Origin: an uncultured Solirubrobacteraceae bacterium
Lineage (GTDB): Bacteria; Actinomycetota; Thermoleophilia; Solirubrobacterales; Solirubrobacteraceae
Assembly (NCBI GenBank): GCA_902806205.1
Contig: CADCVR010000076.1
Span: 1 to 53,475 of the forward strand
Direction of reading: 5' to 3'
Length of the DNA: 53,475 bases
Below are positions 26,209 to 35,325 of this stretch, one piece after another. Made by a program: the position numbers and the translations under genes. The notes under the pieces are model-generated. The model was not told where the DNA came from, did not search any database, and saw only the letters and a program-made list of their open reading frames with translations. How positions within the stretch are numbered: the stretch's first letter is position 1; every line of letters begins with the position of its first letter.

Positions 26209-27500
26209 GCGTCACCGTGCAGAGGGCAGGCGACCTGCGCAACTACGTGCTGGTCACGGGCGCCTACTGGGCCGACACCATCGCCGACGGCGCGAGCCGC
26301 GTGCTGGTCCTCTTCTACTTCTACGAGCTCGGCTACAGCCCGCTGGCGGTCGCGTCGCTCTTCCTCTTCTATGAGTTCTTCGGGATCGTCACGAACCTCG
26401 TGGGCGGCTTCCTGGCCGCCCGGCTCGGGCTGAAGGCGACGCTCGTGATGGGGCTCAGCACGCAGATCGTCGCGCTGGGACTCCTCGGCCTGGCTCCCGC
26501 CGCCTGGCTCGTCGTGCCCTACGTCATGGCCTCCCAGGCGCTGTCGGGCATCGCGAAGGACCTCACGAAGATGAGCTCGAAGAGCGCCGTGAAGCTCGTC
26601 GTGCCCGAGGGCGACGAGGGCGCCCTCTTCCGCTGGGTGGCGATCCTCACGGGCTCGAAGAACGCGCTGAAGGGCTTCGGGTTCTTCCTCGGCGGCCTGC
26701 TGCTCACGGTCGTCGGGTTCCAGGCGGGCGTACTGCTGCTCGCCGGGATGGTCGTCGTCGCGCTCGGCGTGACGCTCGGCCTGATGCGCGGTGACCTCGG
26801 ACGGCCGGACAAGAAGGCGCGGTTCAGCCAGATGTTCTCCCACAACCGGGGGGTGAACGTCCTGGCCGGCGCGCGGATCTTCCTGTTCGCCTCGCGCGAC
26901 GTGTGGTTCGTCGTCGGCGTCCCGGTGTTCCTCCGCGACGAGCTCGGCTGGACCTTCTGGCAGGCCGGCTCGTTCCTGGCCGTGTGGGTCATCGGCTACG
27001 GGATCGTGCAGGCCTGCGCCCCGCGCTTCGTGCGGCGGCGCGCCGAGCGGGACGGCGAGCCCGACGGCGGCAGCGCGACGTGGCTGGCCTTCGTCCTGGC
27101 GGCGTTCCCGGCGGCGATCGCCGTGGGGCTGGCGGGCGGCGCGGATCCCGCGTTCATCGTCGTCGGTGGCCTCCTGGCCTTCGGCGTGATCTTCGCGATG
27201 AACTCCGCGGTCCACTCCTACCTCATCCTGAGCTACGCCGACGGGGACAGGGTCGCGATGAACGTCGGCTTCTACTACATGGCCAATGCCGGCGGGCGGC
27301 TGATCGGAACGGTCCTTTCAGGACTGCTGTACCAGTGGCAGGGCCTCGAAGCGTGCCTGTGGGCCAGCGTCGCGTTCGTGCTCGCCGCGGGGCTGCTGTC
27401 GCGGATGCTTCCGGCCGGCCCGGCCGGCCCGGCCGGCCCGGCGCCCGGGCCGAGCCCCCGGCTCGACCGGGTCGTCACACCCACGGCCGCCGTGACGTAA
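26205..27500 (+). CDS. arsJ: ArsJ organoarsenical efflux permease (MFS)
   Basis: 431 residues with about 11-12 membrane helices. Family-typical segments include [19 protein letters not shown], the cytoplasmic loop [40 protein letters not shown] and [15 protein letters not shown]. ArsJ exports 1-arseno-3-phosphoglycerate, which then decays to arsenate outside. The GTG at 26205 overlaps the gap2 stop. The C-terminus has a collagen-like run of Gly-Pro-Ala triplets from a GGCCCGGCC DNA repeat (about 27412-27445), likely a disordered tail. Confidence 0.92.
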   Translation: MSVTVQRAGDLRNYVLVTGAYWADTIADGASRVLVLFYFYELGYSPLAVASLFLFYEFFGIVTNLVGGFLAARLGLKATLVMGLSTQIVALGLLGLAPAAWLVVPYVMASQALSGIAKDLTKMSSKSAVKLVVPEGDEGALFRWVAILTGSKNALKGFGFFLGGLLLTVVGFQAGVLLLAGMVVVALGVTLGLMRGDLGRPDKKARFSQMFSHNRGVNVLAGARIFLFASRDVWFVVGVPVFLRDELGWTFWQAGSFLAVWVIGYGIVQACAPRFVRRRAERDGEPDGGSATWLAFVLAAFPAAIAVGLAGGADPAFIVVGGLLAFGVIFAMNSAVHSYLILSYADGDRVAMNVGFYYMANAGGRLIGTVLSGLLYQWQGLEACLWASVAFVLAAGLLSRMLPAGPAGPAGPAPGPSPRLDRVVTPTAAVT

Positions 27501-27524
27501 GCGCACGCACGCTCCGCGGCCGGC

Positions 27525-27568
27525 GTTCACCGGACGAACACATCGACCGATATCACTCTTTCTAGGGT
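27525..27568 (+). promoter_or_regulatory. Probable phoX promoter with PHO-box-like units
   Basis: GTTCAC at 27525 and GAACAC at 27536 are 11 bp apart, followed by TAGGGT at 27563-27568 as a -10. The second unit is degenerate, so the box is less certain than those at pstS and 22.95 kb. Confidence 0.45.
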
Positions 27569-27600
27569 CGTCGGCGTCCCCGAGCCCAAGGAGCCTTCCC

Positions 27601-29088
27601 ATGCACGACCTCGACCGCCGCAGCTTCCTGCGACAGAGCACCGTCGCCGGTGCGGGCCTGTTCACCGCAGGAGCAGTCCAGACGCTCACCGCACGCGACG
27701 CGCTGGCCAGGAAGCTCGAGGGCAAGAGCCCGTACGGCCCGGTCAGGCCGATGCGCGACCGCACCACCGGCCGCGAGATCCTCGCCCTGCCCAACGGCTT
27801 CAAGTACGCGACCTTCGGCGCCATCGGGTCGACGATGTCCGACGGCAACCGGACGCCGCTGGCGCTCGACGGGATGGCCGCGTTCGACCACCCGTCCGAG
27901 CGCCGGCGCCACGTGGTGCGGCTGATCCGCAACCACGAGGACCGCAACCCCGCGGGCAAGGGCTCCAACCGGCCGGCTCCGGGTGAAGACGTGTACGACG
28001 CGCAGGCCGGCGGAGGGACTTCCACGCTGGACTTCGACGTCCGCAAGATGGAGCTCGTGCAGGACTTCATCTCGCTGAAGGGCACGATCGTCAACTGCGC
28101 CGGCGGCTATTCCCTGGGGCAGACGGGCTGGCTGACCGGCGAGGAGACCACGGAGATCCGCGGCGGAAAGAAGCACGGCTACACCTACTTCGTGCCGGTC
28201 GACCGCGATCGCGGAGAGGGCGTTCGCAGTGACCCGATCGTGCCGATGGGGCGCTTCGCGCACGAGGCCGCCGCCACCGACGACCGCACCGGCATCGTCT
28301 ACCAGACCGAGGACGCCGGCTCGGGCCGCGGCTCCGGCTTCTATCGCTACATCCCGAACGTGAGGACGAACCTCGACGCCGGGGGCAGGCTCGAGATGCT
28401 CGCCGTGACCGGCAACGATCGGATCGACCTGCGCCAGGGCCAGCGGATCGGCGACACGCGGCCGGTCCGCTGGGTTGCGATCACCACCGTCGATCCGGCC
28501 GACAACGCCGCAGCCAACAGCGTCTTCGAGCAGGGCTTCGCGCAGGGCGGTGCGAAGTTCAACCGGCTCGAGGGCTGCTGGTGGGACGGCAGGCGCTCGA
28601 TCTTCTTCGCCTCGACGAGCGGCGGTGACGTCAAGAACCCGGAGATGCCCAACCGCGACGGATTCAAGGAGGGCTACGGGCAGATCTGGCAGTACCGGGC
28701 CGAGGGCTTCGGCGGCGGAACGCTGACGCTCGTCTACGAGTCGACGGGCGCCGAGGCGCTCGACTCCCCGGACAACCTCTGCGTGACGCCGCGCGGCGGG
28801 CTGATCCTCTGCGAGGACGACGCGTCCAACGACAACGACACCCACCCGGCCAACCCGACGATCGAGAACGTCAACCGGTTGATCGGCTTCAGCCGCAACG
28901 GCGGTGTCTTCGAGTTCGCCGTCAACATCCTCAACGACTCCGAGCTGGCCGGCGCGACGTTCAGCCCGGACGGCAAGGTGCTCTTCGTCAACATCTTCGG
29001 CTCGAGCTCCGGCGCGGTCGACGACCCCGATAACAACGAGGGGATGACGGTCGCGATCAGGGGCCCCTGGGCCAAGGGCCCGCTGTAG
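27601..29088 (+). CDS. PhoX/DUF839 family alkaline phosphatase, Tat-exported
   Basis: 495 residues with a twin-arginine signal (DRRSFLRQSTVAGAG) and the PhoX-type body: KYATFGAIGSTMSDG, RLIRNHEDR, GGTSTLDFD, GGYSLGQTGWLTGEE, GRFAHEAA, QTEDAGSGRGSGFYRYIP and DNLCVTPRGGLILCEDD. PhoX enzymes are Ca/Fe-dependent periplasmic or extracellular phosphatases induced by phosphate starvation, which fits the upstream box and the nearby pst genes. An AAGGAG site precedes the ATG. Some DUF839 proteins have no proven phosphatase activity, so the activity is inferred. Confidence 0.9.
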   Translation: MHDLDRRSFLRQSTVAGAGLFTAGAVQTLTARDALARKLEGKSPYGPVRPMRDRTTGREILALPNGFKYATFGAIGSTMSDGNRTPLALDGMAAFDHPSERRRHVVRLIRNHEDRNPAGKGSNRPAPGEDVYDAQAGGGTSTLDFDVRKMELVQDFISLKGTIVNCAGGYSLGQTGWLTGEETTEIRGGKKHGYTYFVPVDRDRGEGVRSDPIVPMGRFAHEAAATDDRTGIVYQTEDAGSGRGSGFYRYIPNVRTNLDAGGRLEMLAVTGNDRIDLRQGQRIGDTRPVRWVAITTVDPADNAAANSVFEQGFAQGGAKFNRLEGCWWDGRRSIFFASTSGGDVKNPEMPNRDGFKEGYGQIWQYRAEGFGGGTLTLVYESTGAEALDSPDNLCVTPRGGLILCEDDASNDNDTHPANPTIENVNRLIGFSRNGGVFEFAVNILNDSELAGATFSPDGKVLFVNIFGSSSGAVDDPDNNEGMTVAIRGPWAKGPL

Positions 29089-29124
29089 GCCCGTGGCCAC
29101 CGACGCAGCGGATCGGCGCTCCTG

Positions 29125-29166
29125 TCCCCCGGGAGCCCGCTTCGGGGCAGGCGGGCTCCCGGGGGA
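29125..29166. terminator. Strong hairpin terminator after phoX
   Basis: A perfect 16-bp stem (29125-29140 with 29151-29166; arms CCCCCGGGAGCCCGC and its complement) and a 10-nt loop TTCGGGGCAG, 37 bp after the phoX stop. No T tract follows, so it may act as a U-less or bidirectional terminator. Confidence 0.7.
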
Positions 29167-29192
29167 GCCCGCCTGATCCTCCGCGAGGGCCG

Positions 29193-30416
29193 ATGCCCCG
29201 GCCGATCCACCTGAGCACGCCGCTCGTCCGCGCCGTGTGCCGGGGACTGCTGGCGGTCGCCGCCTTCCTCCTGCTCGCGGAGGACGCGCGAGCAGGGCGC
29301 GCGACGGTCTCCGGCACGCGACTGCTCTACGCCGACCTGGGCTCCGGGGCGGCCGGTGCCGCCGCCGAGCCCAACGACGTCACGCTCTCCGCGCGCGACG
29401 GGGCGCTCGTCATCGCCGAGTCGGGCGCCGGCGTGGTCCCGGTCGCCGGTGACGGCTGCGCCGTGACCGAGAGCACGGTGACCTGTCGTACCGCTGACGG
29501 CGCGCCGTTCGGCGCCGCGGACGTGAACCTGGCGGCGGGGGCCAACCGCGTCGCGGTCGCCGCCTCGGTCGGCGAGCTGCCGATCTCGCTGACCGGGGCG
29601 GACGGCGCCGACGTCCTGCGCGGCGGCCCCGGGCCCGACGTGATCATCGGCGGCGGCGGTGACGACGTGATCGAGGGCGGCGACGGCGACGACGTGCTCT
29701 TCGGCGACGAGGGAGCCGATCAGCTGCAGGGCGACGGCGGGCTCGACGAGTTCTTCGGTGACGAAGGCGATGACGTCCTGCGCGCCGTCGACGGCATCGG
29801 CGAGGTGATCGACTGCGGTGGCGGGGTCGATCGCGTCGAGGCGGACGCCGTCGACGTGGCCGAGGCCGACTGCGAGTCGCGGGGCGCAGCTGGCGTCGTT
29901 CCCGGCAGGCCGCCGGACGACGACGCACGGGAGCAGCTCCCGCCGCCTGGCGTCGCAGCTCCCGCCCCCGGCGAGCTGCGCGGCCTGCGCGTCAGGTCGC
30001 GTTGCTTCTACCCGGGTGAGCCCGTGAGCCGCGCCCGCCGCTCGACGTGCCGGCGGCCGACGCGCGGAAGCGCCCTGCTCGTCGAGGCCACGGGAGCCGT
30101 GGCCGTGGTCGTCGGGATCCAGCGCGTGCTGCCGGGGAGGCGGGCGGGCCCGCGATGCCTGCCGGGGCGCCCGCGCGCGGTGGGGCTCTGCCGCCGCTAC
30201 GTCCGGGCGGCGGTGCTGCGCCGGACGGTGCCCGCGGGCACCACCGCGCTCGGCCTCACCGGCCGATGGCCGGCCGCGCTCGGGCCCGGGCTCTACCGTG
30301 CGGCCTTGTCCGTGGAGGTCGCGGGCCAGCCGGCGGGCCGGCGGCTGTTCGCGTTCTTCCGCGTCGTCGCGGCACCGCCGCGCGACCGCTCCCGCAGTGA
30401 GCGCGCGCGGCGGTGA
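29193..30416 (+). CDS. Secreted RTX-like calcium-binding repeat protein
   Basis: 407 residues. A signal peptide (GLLAVAAFLLLAEDARA) is followed by a beta-rich domain, then about five GGxGxDxxx nonapeptides at roughly 139-185 (GGPGPDVII, GGGGDDVIE, GGDGDDVLF, GDEGADQLQ, GDEGDDVLR). The repeats end with a cap, VIDCGGGVDRVEADAVDVAEADCE, with two cysteines that could form a disulfide. The C-terminal 180 residues are Arg/Cys-containing and beta-rich, family unknown. Secreted or surface role inferred. The cap recurs in the RTX-like gene at 43.3 kb. Confidence 0.8.
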   Translation: MPRPIHLSTPLVRAVCRGLLAVAAFLLLAEDARAGRATVSGTRLLYADLGSGAAGAAAEPNDVTLSARDGALVIAESGAGVVPVAGDGCAVTESTVTCRTADGAPFGAADVNLAAGANRVAVAASVGELPISLTGADGADVLRGGPGPDVIIGGGGDDVIEGGDGDDVLFGDEGADQLQGDGGLDEFFGDEGDDVLRAVDGIGEVIDCGGGVDRVEADAVDVAEADCESRGAAGVVPGRPPDDDAREQLPPPGVAAPAPGELRGLRVRSRCFYPGEPVSRARRSTCRRPTRGSALLVEATGAVAVVVGIQRVLPGRRAGPRCLPGRPRAVGLCRRYVRAAVLRRTVPAGTTALGLTGRWPAALGPGLYRAALSVEVAGQPAGRRLFAFFRVVAAPPRDRSRSERARR

Positions 30417-30473
30417 TCGCCGACGTACCGGTGTCCGGCGGGCTGCCGACGTCGCCCGCGCGGTCGCCGCCGG

Positions 30474-31541
30474 TCAGCCGAGGGGCACGAGCCGCGTGGC
30501 GGCGGCCTTCCACGTCGCGGCCACCAGGACACCCGCCCGGAGGTCGAGATGCGCGACGGCGGTGGTGCTGACCTCGGCGGTCAGCCGCTCGGCGCCGTCG
30601 AGCCCGAGGCGGACGCGCCCGCCGATCGTGGTGACCGACAGGACGCGGGCCTCCACGCGGTTCTGCGCCGATCGGGGTGCGGTCTGCCCCGCCGGCTCGA
30701 CCGTGACCTCCCACGGGAACACGGTGGCGGCGACGGGTCCTGACGCCACGTCGGTGCTCCGGATCGCGTGGCCGCCCGCGAGGACGACGACGGTGCTGCC
30801 GTCGGCCTGCGGCGTGGCGGTGCCGCGCAGGACGACGGCGCCGGTGAAGTCGGCGACGAACGCGGTGGCCGGGCACGCGGCCAATGCGCTGGCCGTGCCC
30901 TGCTGGACCACGCGGCCGCGGTCGAGCACCGCGACCTCGTCGCCGAGCAGCGCGGCCTCGGTGAAGTCGTGTGTGACCAGGATCACCGGGATCTCGCTGG
31001 CACGCAGGACGTCGGCGAGCTCGCGCCCCGCGGCGGCCCGGGTGCGGGTGTCCAGGGCCGAGAGCGGCTCGTCGAGCAACAGGACGTCGGGGCGGCGGGC
31101 CAGGGCGCGCGCCAGGGCGACGCGCTGGCGCTCCCCGCCCGAGAGTGTGGCGGGGCGGGCGTCGGCGAGCTCGGCCAGGCCGAAGCGCGCAAGCCAGGCC
31201 CGCGCCTCCTGCTCGCGGGTGGCGCGCGGGCGATCGCGGAGCGCGTAGGCGACGTTCTGCCAGGCACGCCGGTGGCCGAAGAGCGCGTAGTCCTGAAAGA
31301 CGTAGCCGCAGCGGCGCTGCTCCGGGCGGCGGTCGATGCCGCGGACGGTGTCGAGCCACACCTCCTCCCCCGAGGTCACGCGGCCGCTCGCGGGCCGCAG
31401 CAGGCCGGCGGCGACGCGCAGCGCTGAGCTCTTGCCGGCGCCGGACGGCCCCGCGATGGCCAGGCAGCACCCGGCGGGGACTTCGAGGTCGACCTCCAGG
31501 CGCAGGGCGCCGAGGTCGGTCTGCGCCTCAACGCGCAGCAA
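30474..31541 (-). CDS. modC: Molybdate ABC transporter ATP-binding protein
   Basis: 355 residues: Walker A GPSGAGKSSALRVAAG, Q-loop region GYVFQDYALFGHRR, signature LSGGERQRVALARAL, Walker B LLLDEPLSALD and H-loop VTHDFTEAALLGDE. The C-terminal third is a Mop/TOBE oxyanion-binding domain (VEARVLSVTTIGGRVRLGL). A TTG start at 31541 overlaps modB by 14 bp, which is unusual but no better start exists near the conserved N-terminus. Converges with the RTX-like gene. Confidence 0.92.
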   Translation of the reverse strand: MLRVEAQTDLGALRLEVDLEVPAGCCLAIAGPSGAGKSSALRVAAGLLRPASGRVTSGEEVWLDTVRGIDRRPEQRRCGYVFQDYALFGHRRAWQNVAYALRDRPRATREQEARAWLARFGLAELADARPATLSGGERQRVALARALARRPDVLLLDEPLSALDTRTRAAAGRELADVLRASEIPVILVTHDFTEAALLGDEVAVLDRGRVVQQGTASALAACPATAFVADFTGAVVLRGTATPQADGSTVVVLAGGHAIRSTDVASGPVAATVFPWEVTVEPAGQTAPRSAQNRVEARVLSVTTIGGRVRLGLDGAERLTAEVSTTAVAHLDLRAGVLVAATWKAAATRLVPLG

Positions 31542-32331
31542 GACGGGGGGTCGCTGCGCGGGTGGCGAGCTTGACGGTGAGCAGGATCGCCCCGGACACG
31601 GCGACGAGGACGGCGGAGAGGCCGAGGGCCGCGGTGAAGTCGGTGGCGAAGCGCTCGTAGATGGCCAGCGGGACCGTCTGGGTCACGCCCCGGAAGGAGC
31701 CCGCGAACATCAGCGTGGCCCCGAACTCCCCCAGCGCCCGGCCCCAGGCGAGGGCCAGGCCGGCGACGAGGCCGGGCAGCGCGGCGGGGATCGCGACCCG
31801 GGCGAAGGTCGTGGCCTCGCCGGCACCGAGCGTCCGGGACGCCTCGAGCCAGGACGGGTCCAGGGCACCGAAGGCGGCCTCGGCCTGGCGCAGGTAGAAC
31901 GGCGCGGCGACGAACGTGAGCGCCAGCACGACGCTGGCGGTGGTCAGCACGACGCGGAGGCCCGCGTCGTCGAGCGTCTGCCCCAACAGCCCGTTGGGCC
32001 CGAGGGCGGCGAGCAGGCCGACGCCCGCCACCGCGGGCGGGAGGACGAGCGGCAGCTCGATGAGCGTGACCACGACGCTGCGCCCGCGAAAGCTGCGCGT
32101 GGCCAGGAGGTAGGCCGCCGGCGTCCCGACCAGCACGATGATCGCGACGGCCAGCGCGCTCGTCCACAGGCTGAGCGTCAGCGCGTCGACGGCGGCCGGG
32201 TCGCCGAGGCTGGCCAGCAGGTCGCCTGGGCCGGTGTCGACGAAGATGGCGACGATCGGCAGCGTCAGGAAGCACAGCGCCAGCGCCAGCGCCGCGCACA
32301 GCAGCGGCGCAAACCAGCGGGCCTGCGTCAT
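31528..32331 (-). CDS. modB: Molybdate ABC transporter permease
   Basis: 267 residues with five to six membrane helices and the ModB/CysT-type coupling loop WLEASRTLGAGEATTFARVAIP followed by GRALGEFGATLMFAGS. LPLVLPPAVAGVGLLAALG is characteristic of ModB. ATG at 32331 overlaps the modA stop as ATGA; the open frame upstream is antisense-like filler. Confidence 0.93.
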   Translation of the reverse strand: MTQARWFAPLLCAALALALCFLTLPIVAIFVDTGPGDLLASLGDPAAVDALTLSLWTSALAVAIIVLVGTPAAYLLATRSFRGRSVVVTLIELPLVLPPAVAGVGLLAALGPNGLLGQTLDDAGLRVVLTTASVVLALTFVAAPFYLRQAEAAFGALDPSWLEASRTLGAGEATTFARVAIPAALPGLVAGLALAWGRALGEFGATLMFAGSFRGVTQTVPLAIYERFATDFTAALGLSAVLVAVSGAILLTVKLATRAATPRLAAR

Positions 32332-33128
32332 GTCCCGGCCGGCGGACCGAAGCCGTGGTCGCGCAGCGCCTGGGCGCCCGCGCCCGCGAGCAGCCCGTCG
32401 ACGAACGCCCGGCCGCCGGCCCGGTTCGGGGCGCCCCTGACCACGGTCACGCCGTATTCGACGGTCGGCTTCAAGGCGTCGGGCAGCTCGATCGCCCTCA
32501 GCTTCCCGCGGGCGCCCGCGACGTCGGAGCGGTAGACGAAGCCGGCGTCGACGGCGCCCTGGGTGAGTTTGCCGACGATTCCGCCGACGTCGGGCTCCCG
32601 CGAGCGGACGTTGGCGAGGATCGCCTCGGACCGCGTCGCGGGCAGGCGGTCCAGGACGGCGCGCGTGTACTCGCCGACCGGGACGCCGTCGGCACCGAGG
32701 GCGAGCGTCACCCCGTCCCGGCCGAGATCCGCGAGCGACGCGACCTTGCCGCCGGCCGCCGGGACGGCGAGGACGAGCTCGTTGGTCGCGAAGCGCACGG
32801 GCCGCTCGACCAGGCCCTCCTCGAACAGCTGGTCGGGCAGCGTGACGTTGGCGGCGGCGAAGACGTCGGGCGTGACCCCCTGGCGGATCTGGGCCGCCAG
32901 CTCGTCGGACCCGGCGAACGACAGCCGCACCACTCCCCCGTCGAACCGCTCGCCGTAGCGCGTCAGCGCCTGCTTCAGCGACGCGGCCGCCGCGACGACG
33001 ACCTCGCCGGACTTCGGACGCCGGCCCGCCCCGTTCTCCGCGTCGCCACCGCACGCGCTGGGCGCTCCGGCGAGCAGCGCGACGACGAGCGCCGCCAGCG
33101 CGATACCCGGGCGCCCCGGCCGCGTCAC
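32328..33128 (-). CDS. modA: Molybdate-binding lipoprotein ModA
   Basis: 266 residues with a lipoprotein signal (IALAALVVALLAGAPSAC) and the ModA fold: VVVAAAASLKQALTRYGERF, LSFAGSDELAAQIRQGVTPDVFAAAN, FATNELVLAVP, GVTLALGADGVPVGEYTRAVL and GAVDAGFVYRSDV. Substrate is molybdate or tungstate. The GTG start overlaps the stop of the upstream regulator (GTGA). Confidence 0.93.
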   Translation of the reverse strand: MTRPGRPGIALAALVVALLAGAPSACGGDAENGAGRRPKSGEVVVAAAASLKQALTRYGERFDGGVVRLSFAGSDELAAQIRQGVTPDVFAAANVTLPDQLFEEGLVERPVRFATNELVLAVPAAGGKVASLADLGRDGVTLALGADGVPVGEYTRAVLDRLPATRSEAILANVRSREPDVGGIVGKLTQGAVDAGFVYRSDVAGARGKLRAIELPDALKPTVEYGVTVVRGAPNRAGGRAFVDGLLAGAGAQALRDHGFGPPAGT

Positions 33129-34144
33129 AGAGCCGCTCCCGTGCCGGCGATGTCGTAGGCCGGGAGGGCGCCGGCCCGATCGCGGAAGCGGGTGGTGCCG
33201 AGGAGGTCGAGCAGGGCGGCGATGCCCGGAGCGGCAGCCCAGCGGTCGAGCACCCAGAGCTCGACGTCGTGGACCTCCAGCGCGAGGAAGTCGAGGCCCA
33301 CCGCGACGGCGACGGGCTCGATCGTCACGGCGGCACCCCGGTGATCGAGGGCCGCACGCGCCGCGTCGAGGTGACCGGCGGCTGTCCTGTGCGCCGTGGC
33401 GCGCGGAGCTCCGAGCCGGCGCGCCGCGCGCTCGAGCGCCTGCTGGCAGGCGGCGGTGCGATCGCGTTGAACCAGACGTACCGCTCCCGTGAGCAGCGCC
33501 TCCAGGCTGGGACGGGCGAGCCCGGGGTGCGTCGCGATCCCCGACCGCCACCGCGCGACGTGCCAGCGCCGCAGCCCGGGTCGCGCCCGCGTGCGCAGCG
33601 AGCGGGCCGGGCCGTGCACGAGCGCGCCGTGGCAGCGGCCGGCCGCGAGGGCCGCGAGCGCCTGTCCGCTGGTCGCCGGCACCCCGACGAGACGTGCGCC
33701 ACCCGCCCGCTCCAGCAGTCCCTCCGCGATGCCCAGCACCGGATCGCAGCCCGCGACGACCGCGCCACCCGGCGCGGCACCGGAGAAGAGCTGCACGCAC
33801 CCGTCGGCGACGACGCCGTCGGCCGGCGCTCCCACCGCCCCCAGCGCGCTGACCGGATCGACGACGCGCGCCACCAGCGTCCCTCCGATCCAGGAGGCCC
33901 GCGCGAGCGTGCCGTCGGGCAGAGACTCCCCGAGCACCGCCACCGCGGGGCCGACCCCGTCCGGGGTCGTCGCGCCGAAGAGCCGCTCGACCGTCGTGCC
34001 GAGCGCGCGCGCGATGCGGATCGCCGCGTCGGTGGCGGGCATGTGGCGCCCGCGCTCCAGTGCGCCCACCAGCGCGCGGCTGACCGCGGCGCCTTGAGCG
34101 AGCTCGCCCTGGGTCAGGCCCGCCGCCGAGCGCTGCTCGCGCAC
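33125..34144 (-). CDS. XRE-type regulator fused to a periplasmic-binding-protein-like domain
   Basis: About 339 residues: an N-terminal HTH (AGLTQGELAQGAAVSRALVG ... ARALGTTVERLFG) followed by a PBP-like ligand-binding domain (GCDPVLGIAEGLLERAGGARLVGVPATSGQALAALAAGRCHGALVHGP is the recognisable part). Heading a modABC operon with 4-bp overlap, it is probably the molybdate-responsive regulator, in place of ModE (inference). The start is doubtful: GTG 34144 truncates helix 1, and the frame continues upstream as IEALEGIGRRV, preceded by TAGGAT 6 nt before an ATC codon. Confidence 0.82.
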   Translation of the reverse strand: MREQRSAAGLTQGELAQGAAVSRALVGALERGRHMPATDAAIRIARALGTTVERLFGATTPDGVGPAVAVLGESLPDGTLARASWIGGTLVARVVDPVSALGAVGAPADGVVADGCVQLFSGAAPGGAVVAGCDPVLGIAEGLLERAGGARLVGVPATSGQALAALAAGRCHGALVHGPARSLRTRARPGLRRWHVARWRSGIATHPGLARPSLEALLTGAVRLVQRDRTAACQQALERAARRLGAPRATAHRTAAGHLDAARAALDHRGAAVTIEPVAVAVGLDFLALEVHDVELWVLDRWAAAPGIAALLDLLGTTRFRDRAGALPAYDIAGTGAAL

Positions 34145-34193
34145 CCGCCGCCCGATGCCTTCCAGCGCCTCGATGCGCGGATCCTACGCCAAT

Positions 34194-34373
34194 GACAGGA
34201 TCCTGCGAGCGCGAGGCGCCGGGCTCACGTTCGAGAACCCGACGAACCACTTCGATCTGCTGCGCTCCCTCGAGGACGCCTTCGGCCTCGACCCGCTCGG
34301 TTACGCCGCGCGCACGGAGGTCACGGGGCTCCCGCTCGAGACGGTGCTGAAAAGCGGCCGGCCGCAGCGCTAG
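34194..34373 (+). pseudogene. C-terminal remnant of a phosphoesterase-family protein
   Basis: The translated piece TFENPTNHFDLLRSLEDAFG followed by LDPLGYAAR and GLPLETVL matches the tail of phosphoesterase/acid phosphatase (AcpA/PLC-type) proteins, where NHYSLLRSIED-LFGLxxLGYA is typical. Only about 55 residues survive, with no start signal or catalytic part; the 5' side is the regulator gene on the other strand. The stop overlaps the DUF559-type gene by 4 bp tail-to-tail. A truncated leftover after deletion or rearrangement is the best reading. Confidence 0.55.
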
Positions 34374-35272
34374 CGCGAGAGGAACCGGTTGAGCTGGCCG
34401 GCCACGAAGGGGTCATCGGGCTCGAGCTCCTCCCACATGAGGCGCACGGGCGTCCAGCCGGCGAGCAGATAGCGGCGGTCGCGCCGCCGGTCCTCGAGCA
34501 CCTCGCGCCGGCGCTGGTGGTGGGCACGCGAGTCGAGCTCGACGACCAGCCGCTCCCTTCTCCACACGCAATCCGCCTCACAGCCGGCGATCCGCTCGTT
34601 GCGCGCGTCGGGCGGGCGGATACCCCAGCGCCACGCGTAGGCGGTGAAGCGCCGCTCGAGCTCGGACTTCGCGCGGGCGTCCTCGGAGTGGATGAGCATC
34701 GCGGTGCGCCTCCAACCCGCACGGCCGGGAAGCCGGGCGTGCTTCTCTTCGAGCTGTCGCTTCGGCAGCTCACGCAGCTGGTCGGCGACGAGGCGCAGCT
34801 CGCGGTAGGAGAGACGATCGGCGCGGTCGATCAGCGTGCGCGCGCCGTCGGTGACGCGCAGCAGCCCCTCGAAGCGCAACACGTCGTCGTGGGGGAGCCT
34901 GCGCGTGCGGTGCACCGTGACCCCCGGCTTCGCCTTGCGGTCCTTGGTGGTGGTGACGTGGATGGGTGGCGGGTGGTCGTCGTCCTCGGGGATCCAACCG
35001 TAGAACGCGCAGGCACTCTCGTCGGCGAGCGCGGCGTCACCGCCGCACCACCACGTCGCCGCGAGGTACTCGGGCTTCCGCGAGATCGCGCGGTGCCCGA
35101 CCGTGTAGACGCCGGGATGCAGCTCGTGGAGCCGATCCTGCACCATCCACCGGCGGACCTGGCGTCGGTCCACGCCGAGCGCGTCGAAGTCGCTTCGTCG
35201 CAGGATCGACCACTGCGCTTCGGCCTTCTCGACAACCGTCATCCATGGGGGCTTGGGCTTCAGTGACGCCAT
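34370..35272 (-). CDS. AbiEi/DUF559-like protein (winged helix plus Vsr-like nuclease fold)
   Basis: 300 residues. The N-terminal third resembles AbiEi-type antitoxin domains (ILRRSDFDALGVDRRQVRRW, LHPGVYTVGH), the middle a beta domain (GVTVHRTRRLPHDDV, VTDGARTLIDRAD), and the C-terminus a DUF559/Vsr-like nuclease fold with RNERIAGCEADCVWRRERLVVELDSRAHHQ, where Glu and Asp of VELDS are likely metal ligands. No partner toxin gene is adjacent. Such proteins are multicopy in Thermoleophilia; function unproven. Confidence 0.75.
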   Translation of the reverse strand: MASLKPKPPWMTVVEKAEAQWSILRRSDFDALGVDRRQVRRWMVQDRLHELHPGVYTVGHRAISRKPEYLAATWWCGGDAALADESACAFYGWIPEDDDHPPPIHVTTTKDRKAKPGVTVHRTRRLPHDDVLRFEGLLRVTDGARTLIDRADRLSYRELRLVADQLRELPKRQLEEKHARLPGRAGWRRTAMLIHSEDARAKSELERRFTAYAWRWGIRPPDARNERIAGCEADCVWRRERLVVELDSRAHHQRRREVLEDRRRDRRYLLAGWTPVRLMWEELEPDDPFVAGQLNRFLSR

Positions 35273-35325
35273 CTGTGGTCACTAGGGCCCAAGCCCCCGC
35301 CCTCGCCCCCCGCCGACGCGCCAGC

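Noticed and set aside
32332-34250. Long minus-strand frames spanning modB, modA and the regulator as single proteins
   Set aside because: The real genes are in alternating frames joined by 4-bp overlaps; the extra parts are Arg-rich shadow sequence.
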